This document shows positions 1 through 9,199 of a stretch of 64,000 nt of DNA, piece by piece. The stretch spans positions 372,001-436,000 of the forward strand of contig NC_089397.1 of NCBI RefSeq assembly GCF_003171515.1. The letters are read 5' to 3'. Position 1 is the first letter of the stretch, and each line of letters starts with the position of its first letter. The stretch comes from Pyrenophora tritici-repentis. Lineage: Eukaryota; Ascomycota; Dothideomycetes; Pleosporales; Pleosporaceae. A model generated the notes under the pieces. That model had not been told where the DNA came from and made no database searches. It saw nothing but the letters and a program-made list of their open reading frames with translations. Position numbers and translations under genes: made by a program.

Positions 1-318
1 AAACCGCGACAGTAGATTAGACGAGGATTATAATATACTAGAGATTAGTTATTTTAGTCTTATATCTAGCATACTTTGTTTTGTATTACTCTATTTTAAG
101 TTTATAGATCTTAAGATCGTCCTTGTAGCCTTATTGTCCTGCTAAGAATAGATCTAATAGTCTAGTTAGATTAGCTCTTGCAGGGAGTCTAGTTAATAGC
201 GCGTAGTTAGCGCACTCTAGGAGCTCTAGAGGGAACGGCTCTATTAGTAGTAGCTTAATCTTATTAGGATTAACCTATTCCTATATATTATAAGTAACAA
301 AGGGCGCTTAGAGTTGGC
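1..318. other. RIP-damaged repeat of unknown origin
   Basis: The stretch is rich in TpA and in stop codons in all frames, like the RIP-mutated elements elsewhere in the window. No conserved domain could be read with confidence. It is the target into which the solo LTR at 319-485 inserted, because the five bases TTGGC flank that LTR on both sides. It is probably the remains of a retroelement. Confidence 0.5.
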
Positions 319-485
319 TGTGAGGAATCGATCAAGAAAGATTGGATTTGACAAGATACAAGCTATCGAGCTATCTACGTTGTGAGCCCGAACTTATGCT
401 GTGGGCGCCAAGGCGCTAGTCCGATAAGATAAGGATCTTATCGATATGGGGGCCATGGGCCGAGCGAGTCTATGGATCCGTAACA
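319..485 (-). repeat. Solo LTR of the Gypsy1 family
   Basis: This 167-bp sequence is the reverse complement of the Gypsy1 LTRs at 18630-18796 and 25567-25733, with one visible substitution near its TGTGAGG end. It is flanked by a perfect 5-bp duplication, TTGGC (314-318 and 486-490). No internal retroelement sequence adjoins it. It therefore records a full insertion that later collapsed by recombination between its two LTRs. It is not RIP-mutated, although its surroundings are. Confidence 0.93.
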
Positions 486-610
486 TTGGCTGTACTAAGC
501 GCGATAGTCGTGCTCGTCGCGTAGGAGCACTGTTGCGTTCTGTTAGTTAGCTTAAGCGGTTATAGCAATTTAGTTATTAGATTATTAGTAGGGCGGATAA
601 AACTCTTAAT

Positions 611-840
611 TGTTAGATTGTAATAGGTTATCAAAGACGGGGATAATAGTATAATATTATAATAAGGATTAATTATATTATTGTAGTCTAATTTCGTGTT
701 GTTTTGTTGTGATCTAACGCTGTTCGATCAGTTCGGTCGCGGTGGATTGTGCGAGCTAACTAATTTAACTGATCCACAGAATCTATAGCTCCGAACACCC
801 GGATTTTGTCCACCACCTAAAATATGCCCATATTCTGACA
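611..840. repeat. LTR-C copy (Copia-C family)
   Basis: This 230-bp segment starts with TGTTAGATTG and ends with ATATTCTGACA. It matches the LTR at 49581-49807 along its length, with many G-to-A and C-to-T differences from RIP. The left flank (AGTAGGGCGGATAAAA, about 584-599) resembles a mariner terminus, and the right flank is the mariner copy M1. It therefore appears to lie near the left end of M1. The flanking five bases (TTAAT and GATAG) do not match, so the insertion history is unclear. Confidence 0.8.
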
Positions 841-1243
841 GATAGACTAGCTAGACTAATACATTATAGTTTCTTAGAGACTTAGGAACCTTCTCTTTAG
901 GTAGTATTACTATAAGATATACTTAGTAAGCAAAATAAAGCTAATCTAAGGCAGTAGAAGTAGAGTTCAAAAGGATCTAGAAGAGAGTTCGCTATAACTT
1001 TTTACTAAGCGTATAAAAATTTATAAAAAAAGTTCCTAAGATACGATCTTATATAAGCATTACGTAAGCAAATCTCTTTCTAAGCTTTCCTCTTTCTAAG
1101 CTTTTTTATCTAGTTAATTTCAAAAACAAAGAATAAAGAAAAGTACGCTAAAAAAGTACACTAAAATTACGTGATAGTCTACTAGTGTAATTCTATATAT
1201 CTTTCTCTTTCTACTTCTTAATTTTCTCATCTCTATTATCTCC

Positions 1244-2530
1244 ATGTCTCGAGAGCTTTCTATATTCGAAAGAGAAGTTTATACTCTATCTATGCAAAAA
1301 AATCTACTAGTACTATTAGCAATATACTAGAAAAGCCTTATAAGTCTATTTATAATACTTTATAATGTATTAAGAAGAAGAAAAGAACTATTTTACCTTT
1401 TTCTATACCTAAACTAGGCTGCCCTACTAAGGTCACTAAAAGAACTACTAGACTAGTTAATAGAGACCTTAAAAGAAGTCCTAAGAAGACACATAGGCGT
1501 ATTCTAGTAGAGAATGATCTAGATTTCTCTACCTAAAGCCTACAACGCCTATTAAAAGCAGAGAAATACTTAAAATCTTTCGATAGAAAGAAGCAACTTC
1601 AAAACGCAGAAACAGCTACTAACTGCAAGAAGTACGCTAAGAAGACACTTAAAATTCATAAAAATATAAACTTTAGCAAAGTGATATTTTCTAACGAGTC
1701 TTCTGTACAGTGTAGGTATAGTGCTAGGCAAGAATACGTTAGAAAGAGAAGAAATAAGCGACTTGGAAAGGAACAGGTCTAAACATCTACTTTAAGTGAG
1801 TTTAAAATTTTCTAAATAGGCTAAAACATTCTTTAGAAATTATAGTATTTTTCTTATAGTTTAGTCTATTTTTATCTAGCTTACAAATAGAGATATAGCC
1901 CGCGATATCTCGATAGATGTTTAGGGAGCTATCTAGATAGGTAGAAGATCTAAGTTACACATAACTAGATCTCTATAGGACTCTAGAATATCTATAAATA
2001 CACGTTATGTACGAGAAGGACTTATACCTTTTATTAAACCACTATTTAAAAGAGGTAAGTAAGAAAGCTTTCTTTTTTACTTTAAAAGACTAGATCTTTA
2101 TAAGAAGATTTTAAACTTTACTTTACATTCTTGAAGTTAATGATTAATTCTATCTAGGTTGAAGATATTAGCAGGATAACGCCAAGATCTATAATACGCC
2201 AGCAGTTATCTCTTAGTTCTCTAGAAATAGAGTTCCTCTTTTCGAGCATCCTACCTATAGCCTAGATCTAAATCCTATAAAAAAACGTTTAGAGCTTACT
2301 TAAGAATAAGCTAGTAAAGAGGCCTTGTGCCTTTTTAGGCGTAGGTAAGAGTACTAAGGTAGTAGAATTCTTTAAATAAGCAGTTCTAGAAGAGTGGGAG
2401 TTATAACTGCAAGAGGGAATAGATAACTACATTAGATCTTTCCCTAGGCGTTATCTAGCAGTAAAAGCAGCTAGAGGTTAGTATACTAAGTACTAGTAAC
2501 TAGCTTTGGCTACTTCAATATAAAAAAAGC
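1244..2530 (+). pseudogene. Tc1/mariner transposase (M1), inactivated by RIP
   Basis: The conceptual translation, with stops ignored, begins MSRELSIFEREVYTLS. It runs through a helix-turn-helix region and a GRPS/K-type linker to a DDE catalytic region. Recognisable blocks are FSNESS (first acidic motif, about 1690), DNAKIYNTPAV (second motif, about 2180) and YSLDLNPIKK (about 2260), which match the Tc1 pattern DxAPxH and YSPDLNPIE. The FSDESS aspartate of M2 reads Asn here, a change typical of RIP. This is the only one of the three copies that keeps the C-terminal half. Stops are scattered throughout, so it is dead. Confidence 0.82.
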
Positions 2531-3329
2531 TTTAAAAACTTCTTTTTAGTCTTACACTTGTGAATATAAGTAGAATAAATTCCACTTAAATATTATATAG
2601 ATCTATACGTATTTAATAGTATATAAAAATTTTAGCTAAAAAGATACTGTATATAAAAGATTATAACATGATCCATGGGCGAGCGGCGCACACGGGCGAA
2701 CGGCGCACCCCACCAACTTTACTCACCTTACTGATCTTAATCTACAATGGCTCAACGCAGCGCTACTTAATTACTATTAAATAAAGCAGATATTCAGCTT
2801 GCTATCTCATCTGTTAATACGCACTAGATCTAAGGTACCCGTACTGCTGCAGCAGTCTACAACGTAGCCGAAACAACGCTCCGCCGCCAACGCGCTGGTA
2901 TACCTGCCCGACGCGATTGCCCGCCCAACTTAAGGAAGCTTACCTAGAGAGAAGAGGTAATTATTAGCTATATACTTTAGCTAGATTTGCGTGGATTTGC
3001 GCCTACCTACACAGCTGTACGTGATATGGCTAATAAGCTACTAGCTACGCGTAGTAGAGAGCAGGTTAGAGTTAACTAGCTATCTACCTTTGTTAAGCGT
3101 ACAGACAGTCTTCGGACGTGTTTTAACTAAGCGTATAATAGGCAGAGAGCTCTTTATAAGGATGCAACATTAATAAAGAGGTGATTTAAGCTTGTAGAAG
3201 AGATAAAGGCTAAGCTAGGTATCTGCGATAAGGACGTCTACAACTTTAATAAAGCTAGCTTTATAATAGGCAAGATTACAACGCAGCTAGTTATAACAGG
3301 AGCAGAGAGGAGAGGTAGGCCGAAGAGTA

Positions 3330-3887
3330 GTAGTAGTAGTAGTAGTAGTATCCATTAACGTCCTTTTTCAGTCAGAGACTATGTAGGACGGTGGCCTAGG
3401 GCCGTTTGACTAGTTTTTTCCCTCTATACCCGTAGGATTTCGTTTCTTTGGTCGAGTTTGACTATGGGGGTTTGGGTTTTTTGCTTCTATACAGGAAAGA
3501 GAGAGAGACCTTGTAATAGACACCCGTTTATCTCCACCTTTGTGACCAATCCCTTTGCTATAATAACCCCGTGCTCCTAAGACTGAAAAAAACCTCGTAG
3601 GGGAAAAAGTCATGGGACCTTGAACGTTTGTTGTATATAGCGGCAGTTGCGGCATATTTTCGTCTCGGCGGTACTTTGTGGCTCGGTTGTACGGCGGCGG
3701 CTAGCGTTAAGCGTGCGGGGTATTGGTGAAAAACTTTCCAGGTTTCGAAAGGAGCCGTTCGATGTTTTTTGGTAAAGCTAGAATAATAGAATTATTATAG
3801 CGGTGAGGGGAGAAGGATTCGAACCTTCAACCTCTGCGAGCAAGCTAGCAGAAGCAACCAGGCGCACTACCACTGCGCCATCCCCCC
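3330..3887 (-). mobile_element. tRNA-derived SINE with a LINE-like 3' end
   Basis: Read on the minus strand, the element starts at 3887 with a tRNA-like head, has a unique body of about 390 bp, then about 56 bp matching the 3' end of the Tad1-like LINE at 8641-8696 (49 of 56 bases by eye), and ends in (TAC)n. A 14-bp duplication, TAGGCCGAAGAGTA, flanks it (3316-3329 and 3888-3901), and removing one copy restores Pogo1. This is the architecture of a SINE mobilised by a partner LINE. It shows little RIP. The 81-codon open frame within the body is judged to be chance. Confidence 0.88.
3804..3887 (-). ncRNA. tRNA-like head of the SINE (internal Pol III promoter)
   Basis: On the minus strand a 7-bp acceptor stem pairs (GGGGGGA with TCCCCTC), followed by a D-arm GCGC/GCGC with loop AGTGGTAGT and a perfect T-arm GAAGG-TTCGAAT-CCTTC. 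Box A (TGGCGCAGTGG) and box B (GGTTCGAATCC) fit the RNA polymerase III consensus. The 84-nt length would allow a short intron. However, the anticodon arm does not fold in the standard way, so I assign no amino acid. Its place at the 5' end of a SINE makes a functional tRNA unlikely. Confidence 0.8.
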
Positions 3888-5308
3888 TAGGCCGAAGAGT
3901 ATTTAGCTAGGCAATCGAGAGTAGGTAACGCTAATCGCTGCTATTAGCGCTGCTAGCTGGTTAGTCTCACTATTCCTTATCTTCGCTAGCTAGTACTACT
4001 TATTAGCCTATTATAAGGAAGCTAAGATCCCACGCGACTAGGCGATCGCAGTTAGCGATAACAGCTAGACGAATAATAAGCTTAGAGTTGAGTGGCTAAA
4101 GCACTTTAACGCTCACACGCAGGCTCGTAGTGTAGGCGCGCGTCGCCTGCTTATTATTGATGGCCATAAGAGCCACCAATCTCTAGAGTTCCAGGAGCTC
4201 TGCAAGGAGACCAATATCTATACGCTTTGTATGCCTCCTTACTTATCTCACCTACTCTAGCCACTTAATGTTGGCTGCTTCTTGCTATTAAAGCGCGCGT
4301 ACAGCTGTGAGGTAGAGAGCCTTATACGCAACTACATTAACCACATTACTAAGCTAGAGTTTCTGCTAGCGTTTAAGGCAGCATTTAATTAAGCGTTTAC
4401 GCTAGCTAATATCTGCTTAGCCTTCTGCGGTGCAGGTCTTGTTCCTCTACAGCTAGAGGCTGTTCTATTAAAGGTAGATGTACAACTGCGTACACCTACT
4501 CCTCTAGCAGCTCTGCTAGAGGCTCCCTAGGTAGCTCAAACGCCGAGCAACGCGCATGAGCTTAAGGCTTAGTTAAGCCTAATACGTGAGCGCGTGCGCT
4601 AGCATAAGAGCTTATCACTAGCTTTAATTATTATAGCGATTAACTAGCTACAGAAGGGCGCCGAAGTGATAATGCTCTCTGCTAAGCTAATGCGCGATTA
4701 GATCTCTAGTCTTAAGAAGGCTAACAGCGCAGCCTTAGAGCGTAGGCGGCGCTCTAAAAGGCGTATATAGAAGTATAGAGTACTTATAAAGGGAGCTAGA
4801 GAGGATATACTGGCTCAAAATGAGGCTGACCAGCAGATTGCTCATGAAGAGCGTCAAGGAGGAGCGCGATTAGGCCTCAACTAGCGGGCTCAAAGGCGCT
4901 GCACTAGGTGCAAGGAGACTGGGCACAACTCGCGCACATGCAAGACTGATACTATTGATATAGAGTAATCTACTGTATTAATATCTAGCAATAATATTAT
5001 CGCGTTGCTGAGATGCATCGCTTTAAAGTTGCAAAAGTTGGTGGGGTGCGCCGCTCGCCTGTGTGCGCCGCTCGCCCATGGATCATGTTACTTAGATTTA
5101 TAGCTTACTTCTTTCTACTATTAAATACTACTAGAGTTACGTAGACGTACGCTTACTTAGCATACCTTTCAGTGACCTATCTTACAGATAATGCTCTTAG
5201 CTTTCTAGAGAACTAAAAAATATTAGTCTAGCAAGTCTAGTTCTTTAGATATAGAGCTAAGAAAACGATAAATTTTAAAAAGTCTCTTTTTTTTGTCACC
5301 CGACTGTA

Positions 5309-6376
5309 ACATCTATAGAGAAAAGTCTCGTCTATAGCGCCTCGACCTAAAGGCATAGATTAGATACCTAGTTAGATACTATTACTCGTTAAAGTAATAA
5401 GCACTACAGACGCTATCTTTAATAGATATTTAATCTTTAATAGATATTTAATCTTCAATAGTAAAATAGAAGACCTAATAGATAACCTTATACATAATAC
5501 GCTAAAACAAATCGCGACACACGTAAGGACTATTAAGCTGCTAACACTAACGCAGTAACTAGAGATAGAGACCTTTTATAAGGATAGTCCACTAGAGGAG
5601 TCACTCGCTTAGGACAGCGAGGGCGACTAGCTAGGATATTATTAAGGGAGGAAAATTTAGGACAGCTACCTAACACCTGTAGCAATACCGCTACTCGCAG
5701 CGTTGCTTACGCGGCTAATAGTAGGAGCATTGCTAAATAAGAAGGATTAATAAGGAATCCCTAAGGCTATCCTATAGGTAGCAGCGTTTATAGTAGATAC
5801 CTAAGTTAGACAGGTTAGAGAATTGTCGCGGAAATGGACTTGATGTTGGACGTCGGATGATCACGTGATCGGATCGGGTCTTTGAGACTCCGGATCCGTG
5901 CCAAGGGACTGATCCATCATGTACAAATACCGGACCAGCCGTCTGATCTTTCTGATCCTTAGAGCAATCAATGATCCCACTCTTGAACGAATCTGATCGG
6001 TGTCATCCCAACTATCATAAGAATATAGAGGAGTAGCAATGAACAAGGCAATAATTATAAGAATGCTCGCTGAGGGCTTTAAGCCTTATTGTAGTTAGCT
6101 ACTACCTTTACTAATATATTAGACTAAGCTTAACGACTACGTAAAAGGAGAGCTATTTAAAGAAATAGAATAGTCTTATCTAGCGAGCTATTATTAGATA
6201 AAGTTATAGATTAAGATTCTTATAATGAAAATTAAGTAAATAGGATAATAAATCCTAGACTATATATAGGTATACACCTATAAACTTAATAAGCATTATC
6301 GACTACTTAAGCGTAAGGCACGCGTAGTTATCCGCGATGATTAGTAGCGAAACATTACATCGCAAGATACCTACGC
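5309..6376 (+). pseudogene. Copia-B pol fragment (integrase end to RT start), RIP-damaged
   Basis: This segment is collinear with 37220-38110 of the main Copia-B element. Both contain the integrase C-terminal block with AAAGTCTCGTCTA and CGACCTAAAGGCATAG, then the spacer, then the beginning of reverse transcriptase ending near CGCAAGATA. Stops are frequent. M1 inserted at its left edge at a TA. A 196-bp LTR-like insert lies inside at 5824-6019. At its right edge it meets an LTR-like sequence at 6377 and then LINE sequence, not more Copia. Confidence 0.75.
5824..6019. repeat. Small LTR-like insertion with 5-bp duplication
   Basis: The segment interrupts the Copia-B fragment exactly, as shown by comparison with about 37750. 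It is flanked by AGAAT on both sides (5819-5823 and 6020-6024). It begins TGTCGCGG and ends CATA, so the last bases are TA rather than the usual CA. It is not RIP-mutated. I see no second copy in the window. It is most likely a solo LTR; a short non-autonomous element is the alternative. Confidence 0.6.
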
Positions 6377-6582
6377 TGTAAGGAGCTACACTCAGGGAGC
6401 AATCGCACAGGTATACTGGAGTTGTATTCGATGGGGAAGAGAACTACAAGCTATCTCGTGCTAAAGGTTATTCGGAGAGCGGCTTGGAATAACCTTCTGC
6501 CTATGGATAGTGCGGATGGTCTGAGCGTCGTTCGGACCGAGATATCATCGAGGATTCACCAACTGGGCTCCAGCCCATCACA
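6377..6582. repeat. LTR-like island between Copia-B and LINE sequence
   Basis: This stretch is rich in CpA and TpG and stands out from the RIP-damaged flanks. It starts TGTAAGGAGC and ends GCTCCAGCCCATCACA, an ending also seen at 7059. The bases on the two sides differ (TACGC and ATTAA), and the flanks belong to different element families. An LTR left by recombination fits, but I cannot prove it without another full copy. Confidence 0.4.
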
Positions 6583-6879
6583 ATTAAGACCTAACTCTTA
6601 CTACCTTATTAACCTCTCTAAAGAAAAGTACGAGAGTACTATAAAAAAAGATAGCTACACTCTTTGCTAAGGGAGAGCAGCTAGACATTATCTTCGACAC
6701 ATCCAAAACAGAGCTAATCTACTTCACCGCTAAGAAGGAGAGGATAGAAAGAGCCCTTATACTCCTAAATAACAGCTAGGTAAAACACAAAGACACTGTT
6801 AAGTGGCTAGTTATCTATCTAGACAACCGTCTGTTATTTAAATCATATGTGTCTATACGTGTAAGCCAAGCTAGACAAG

Positions 6880-7059
6880 TATAACGGGCGTGAGTCTATA
6901 AGACTAGCGGCACAACTACATGCACCACGCGTGCGCAAAAGGCATGCACAAGTTGAATCAACCCGATTCAGCTTGCGTAGTTGATATTTATGTAGGAGGC
7001 ATGACTGCGCTTCTCTCTCTCAGCCTACAAGTAGGCATACATGGGTCTAGCCCATCACA
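6880..7059. repeat. Probable solo LTR inside the LINE
   Basis: A non-RIP island interrupts the LINE reverse transcriptase. The five bases ACAAG occur immediately on both sides (6875-6879 and 7060-7064). It begins TATAACGGGCG, which could be a mutated TGTAACGG, and ends AGCCCATCACA. The length and 5-bp duplication fit a solo LTR. No internal coding sequence is present; the open frame across 6920-7183 mixes insert and LINE sequence. Confidence 0.6.
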
Positions 7060-8640
7060 ACAAGCTTTCTATAGGCTAGAAAGACCAGTAAACATTAAAC
7101 TTGGCCTATCAACACACGCTATTAGACAGCTATACTTAGCATGTGTAACTAGCGTGTTAGACTACAGAGCACAAATATACTAGCAAAACCAACCCTACGC
7201 TATAAAGATACTACTAGTAATCAGGCTTAACTTAACTATCTAGAACTACGCAAGTAAAGCAAACCTGCTAGCTAACACCTATCTAATTGGAAAGGTAATA
7301 ACTTAGATCTACTTAACTAATCTCTAACGCTTAAAGAAACTAAACTAGCACAGACAGCTACAAACTATTACTAACTTAATTCCTAAAAATAACAAAAGAG
7401 ACATAGAGCAGACTATCCTATACTAGTTTAGACTATAGGATACTCTAAACTATACCGTAAAAGTCTCTTAAAAGTCTAAAGAAGAGGAGGCAAATACATA
7501 CTAAGCTTATATTAAAATAAGGCTAGACAATTACATAATAGTATACTTAGACGCCTCGCAAACACAAGAAGAAAAAGGAATAGGAGTTAGGATAGTAGTC
7601 TATAACTTAACCTAGAAAGATATCTACTTAGAAATAGTTAATATTAGATAATACTAGCTAGTCTATAACGGCGAACTAGAAGGGGTTACATAAGCATTTA
7701 AATACGCAGCAAAGAACGCTACAACTAACTAGGAATTCAAGGTATACACAGATAACTAAGCAGCAATCTATAGGCTTAAAACCCTATTAGATAACCTAGG
7801 ACAATAATAGCAACTCTAGTATCTAAAAGCAGCAAAAATAATCTAACGAGAATAAGCAAATATCTACCTACTCTAGGCACCTAGACATACAGATATAGTT
7901 AGAAACGAAAGAGTAGACTACCTAGTAAAAGAAGCAACTAAAGAGGACTCTAGAACAACAATAAAGAGGACTACCTACCTAGGCACGATAATTAAAAGGA
8001 TATAACAAACTAAACAACGCTAAGAGTACTAGAAATACAAAGAAAGAGCAACTACTCTAAATAAAGCTACCTACTCAACAAAATTCCCTCTTAAGATTAG
8101 AAAAATCATCTAAATGCTACTAAACACTAAAAGAGTAATCTCTAGCGCTTTCTACTCTCTTAAGCTAGGACACGGATACTTTAACTCCTACCTAAAGAGA
8201 TTCAAGAAACGAGACTCTAATCTCTATAGCTACCGAAATACCTAAACGCTAGAACACCTGCTACTCTAATGCTACCTATATAAAGAACAACGAGAACGCT
8301 CCTATAACTAATTAAACAGCGCCTAGTCACCCTACCACTACTACTCTACACTAGCATAGGTATAGAAGCAACTCTAGCTTTCATCACTAGTACTAGGATA
8401 GGAACAAAAAAGTAGTACCTAGGACAGCTACTAGAAGACCCACAGAGAGACATTGTATAAAACTAAAACTGTAACACCTCTCCTTTACTATAAGAGCCCG
8501 TTGCTAGATCTCTTTCTATTCACTAAACTGCTGCTTAGCACCTGGCATCAAACAAATACGAGCTATTTTTTGAAGAAAAGCTAAAATCACAATAGCAAAC
8601 CATACCAGAAAGCCATGTAGATAAAAAAAACCTATAAAGA

Positions 8641-8722
8641 ACGGCCTTCAGCCAAAGTCCTACATAGTCTCTGACTGAAAAAGGACTCTAATGGAATAAT
8701 AATAATAATAATAATAATAATA
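8641..8722 (+). repeat. LINE 3' end and (TAA)n tail, shared with the SINE
   Basis: The 56 bases from about 8641 to 8696, ending CTAATGGA, precede an AATAAT microsatellite to 8722. The reverse complement of the SINE end at 3351-3406 matches in 49 of 56 positions by eye, including an unbroken 29-base block. It directly follows the LINE coding remains, so it is taken as the LINE's own 3' end, the part its reverse transcriptase would recognise. Confidence 0.85.
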
Positions 8723-9199
8723 TGTACGGTACCGACGAGCTGCCCGTGTACGCACCTACCTAGATAGGTAGCCAACAACCGGCACCACCATGCTGCTTGC
8801 GACTTAGCGCGTTCCAATGAAGAACGACATAAGGAAGCCTACCTGCAGCACTGTGTACATGGTTAGGTACTTGGAAACCCGCACTACGGTAGCTTTGTAT
8901 GCTGGCCCAGCCTGGTCGTGGCACCCATCGACACAGTTACCGCGACGCCTTGTTGTGTCGCCGCTCTTGCAGCTGTTGGTATAACAAAGTCGTCATCGTT
9001 ATAGTCATCGTCATCGTCATCTCAGTATTCGTTGTTAGCGTATTGTCTAAAATAAGAACCGGCAACAGTAAGCTGTATGTAAAATCATCCATGCGGCGGC
9101 CTGATGCGAGGAGGAAGGTCTGAATGCGCCCAAGGTAAGAGATTACTACTACTGGGTCTATTTCCATACCTAACAGATCTCAGAATGAGCATACATGCT
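8723..9199. other. Intergenic, no gene recognised
   Basis: Base composition is that of unique host DNA. Short open frames on both strands have no domain, signal peptide or supporting splice sites. A short alternating GTCATC-type repeat lies near 8990-9020. This marks the change from the RIP-affected repeats on the left to the host island on the right. Confidence 0.5.

Larger units (their letters stand above)
2747..4968 (+). pseudogene. Pogo1 transposase, broken by stops and the SINE
   Basis: The translation starts MAQRSAT and has a CENP-B/pogo-type helix-turn-helix (TAAAVYNVAETTLRRQR). The DDE domain follows: DVYNFNKASF, where the family has DVYNFDEAGF; then, after the SINE, LLIIDGHKSHQSLEF and LNVGCF. 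The C-terminus ends in a CCHC zinc knuckle (CTRCKETGHNSRTC, about 4905-4946), a feature of many fungal pogo-like transposases. At least ten stops, mostly TAG and TAA, and the Asp-to-Asn change point to RIP. The SINE splits the reading frame between the first and second catalytic motifs. Confidence 0.85.
2666..5088 (+). mobile_element. Pogo1: pogo/Fot1 DNA transposon with a SINE inside
   Basis: The element is bounded by inverted repeats of about 50 bp and by TA on both sides (2664-2665 and 5089-5090), the normal target duplication of this superfamily. Each terminus carries a GC-rich motif twice in tandem (GGGCGAGCGGCGCAC and GGGCGAACGGCGCAC), probably paired transposase-binding sites. It inserted into M1. 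Without the SINE and its duplicated target it is about 1.85 kb, a usual Fot1 size. Confidence 0.92.
841..5306 (+). mobile_element. Tc1/mariner element M1, RIP-damaged, split by Pogo1
   Basis: M1 is the longest of three related copies (M2 32269-33845, M3 46549-47757). Its right terminus ends in GTCACCCGACTG followed by a TA target dinucleotide at 5307-5308. The same terminus, with small differences, starts M2 and ends M3. The left terminus is interrupted by the LTR at 611-840. Pogo1 (2666-5088) inserted into the 3' part of M1. M1 itself sits in a Copia-B remnant that resumes at 5309. The copy cannot encode transposase because of many stops. Confidence 0.85.
6583..8722 (+). pseudogene. Tad1-like LINE (3' half), RIP-damaged
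   Basis: The translation with stops ignored shows the end of a LINE reverse transcriptase (FDTSKTELIYFTAKKE at about 6690, WLVIYLDNRLLFK at about 6810, LSTHAIRQLYLACVTSVLDY at about 7105). An RNase H domain follows (VYLDASQTQEEKGIGV about 7540, VYTDN about 7745, APRHTDIVRNERVDYL about 7880), then a C-terminal Leu/Cys region. The 3' untranslated region ends in a (TAA)n tail at about 8696-8722. The 5' half is missing. A 180-bp insert with 5-bp duplications lies at 6880-7059. Numerous stops make it inactive. Confidence 0.85.

Noticed and set aside
3410..3655. 81-codon open frame on the minus strand
   Set aside because: It lies inside the SINE body, has no domain, and SINEs are non-coding.
3804..3887. 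A free-standing functional tRNA gene
   Set aside because: The acceptor, D and T arms fold, but the anticodon arm does not, and the sequence is the 5' end of a repeat with a 14-bp duplication. It is the SINE head.
6422..7183. Two open frames of 82 and 87 codons
   Set aside because: They span LTR-like islands and LINE sequence. The second ends in the LINE reverse transcriptase string LACVTSVLDYRAQIY.
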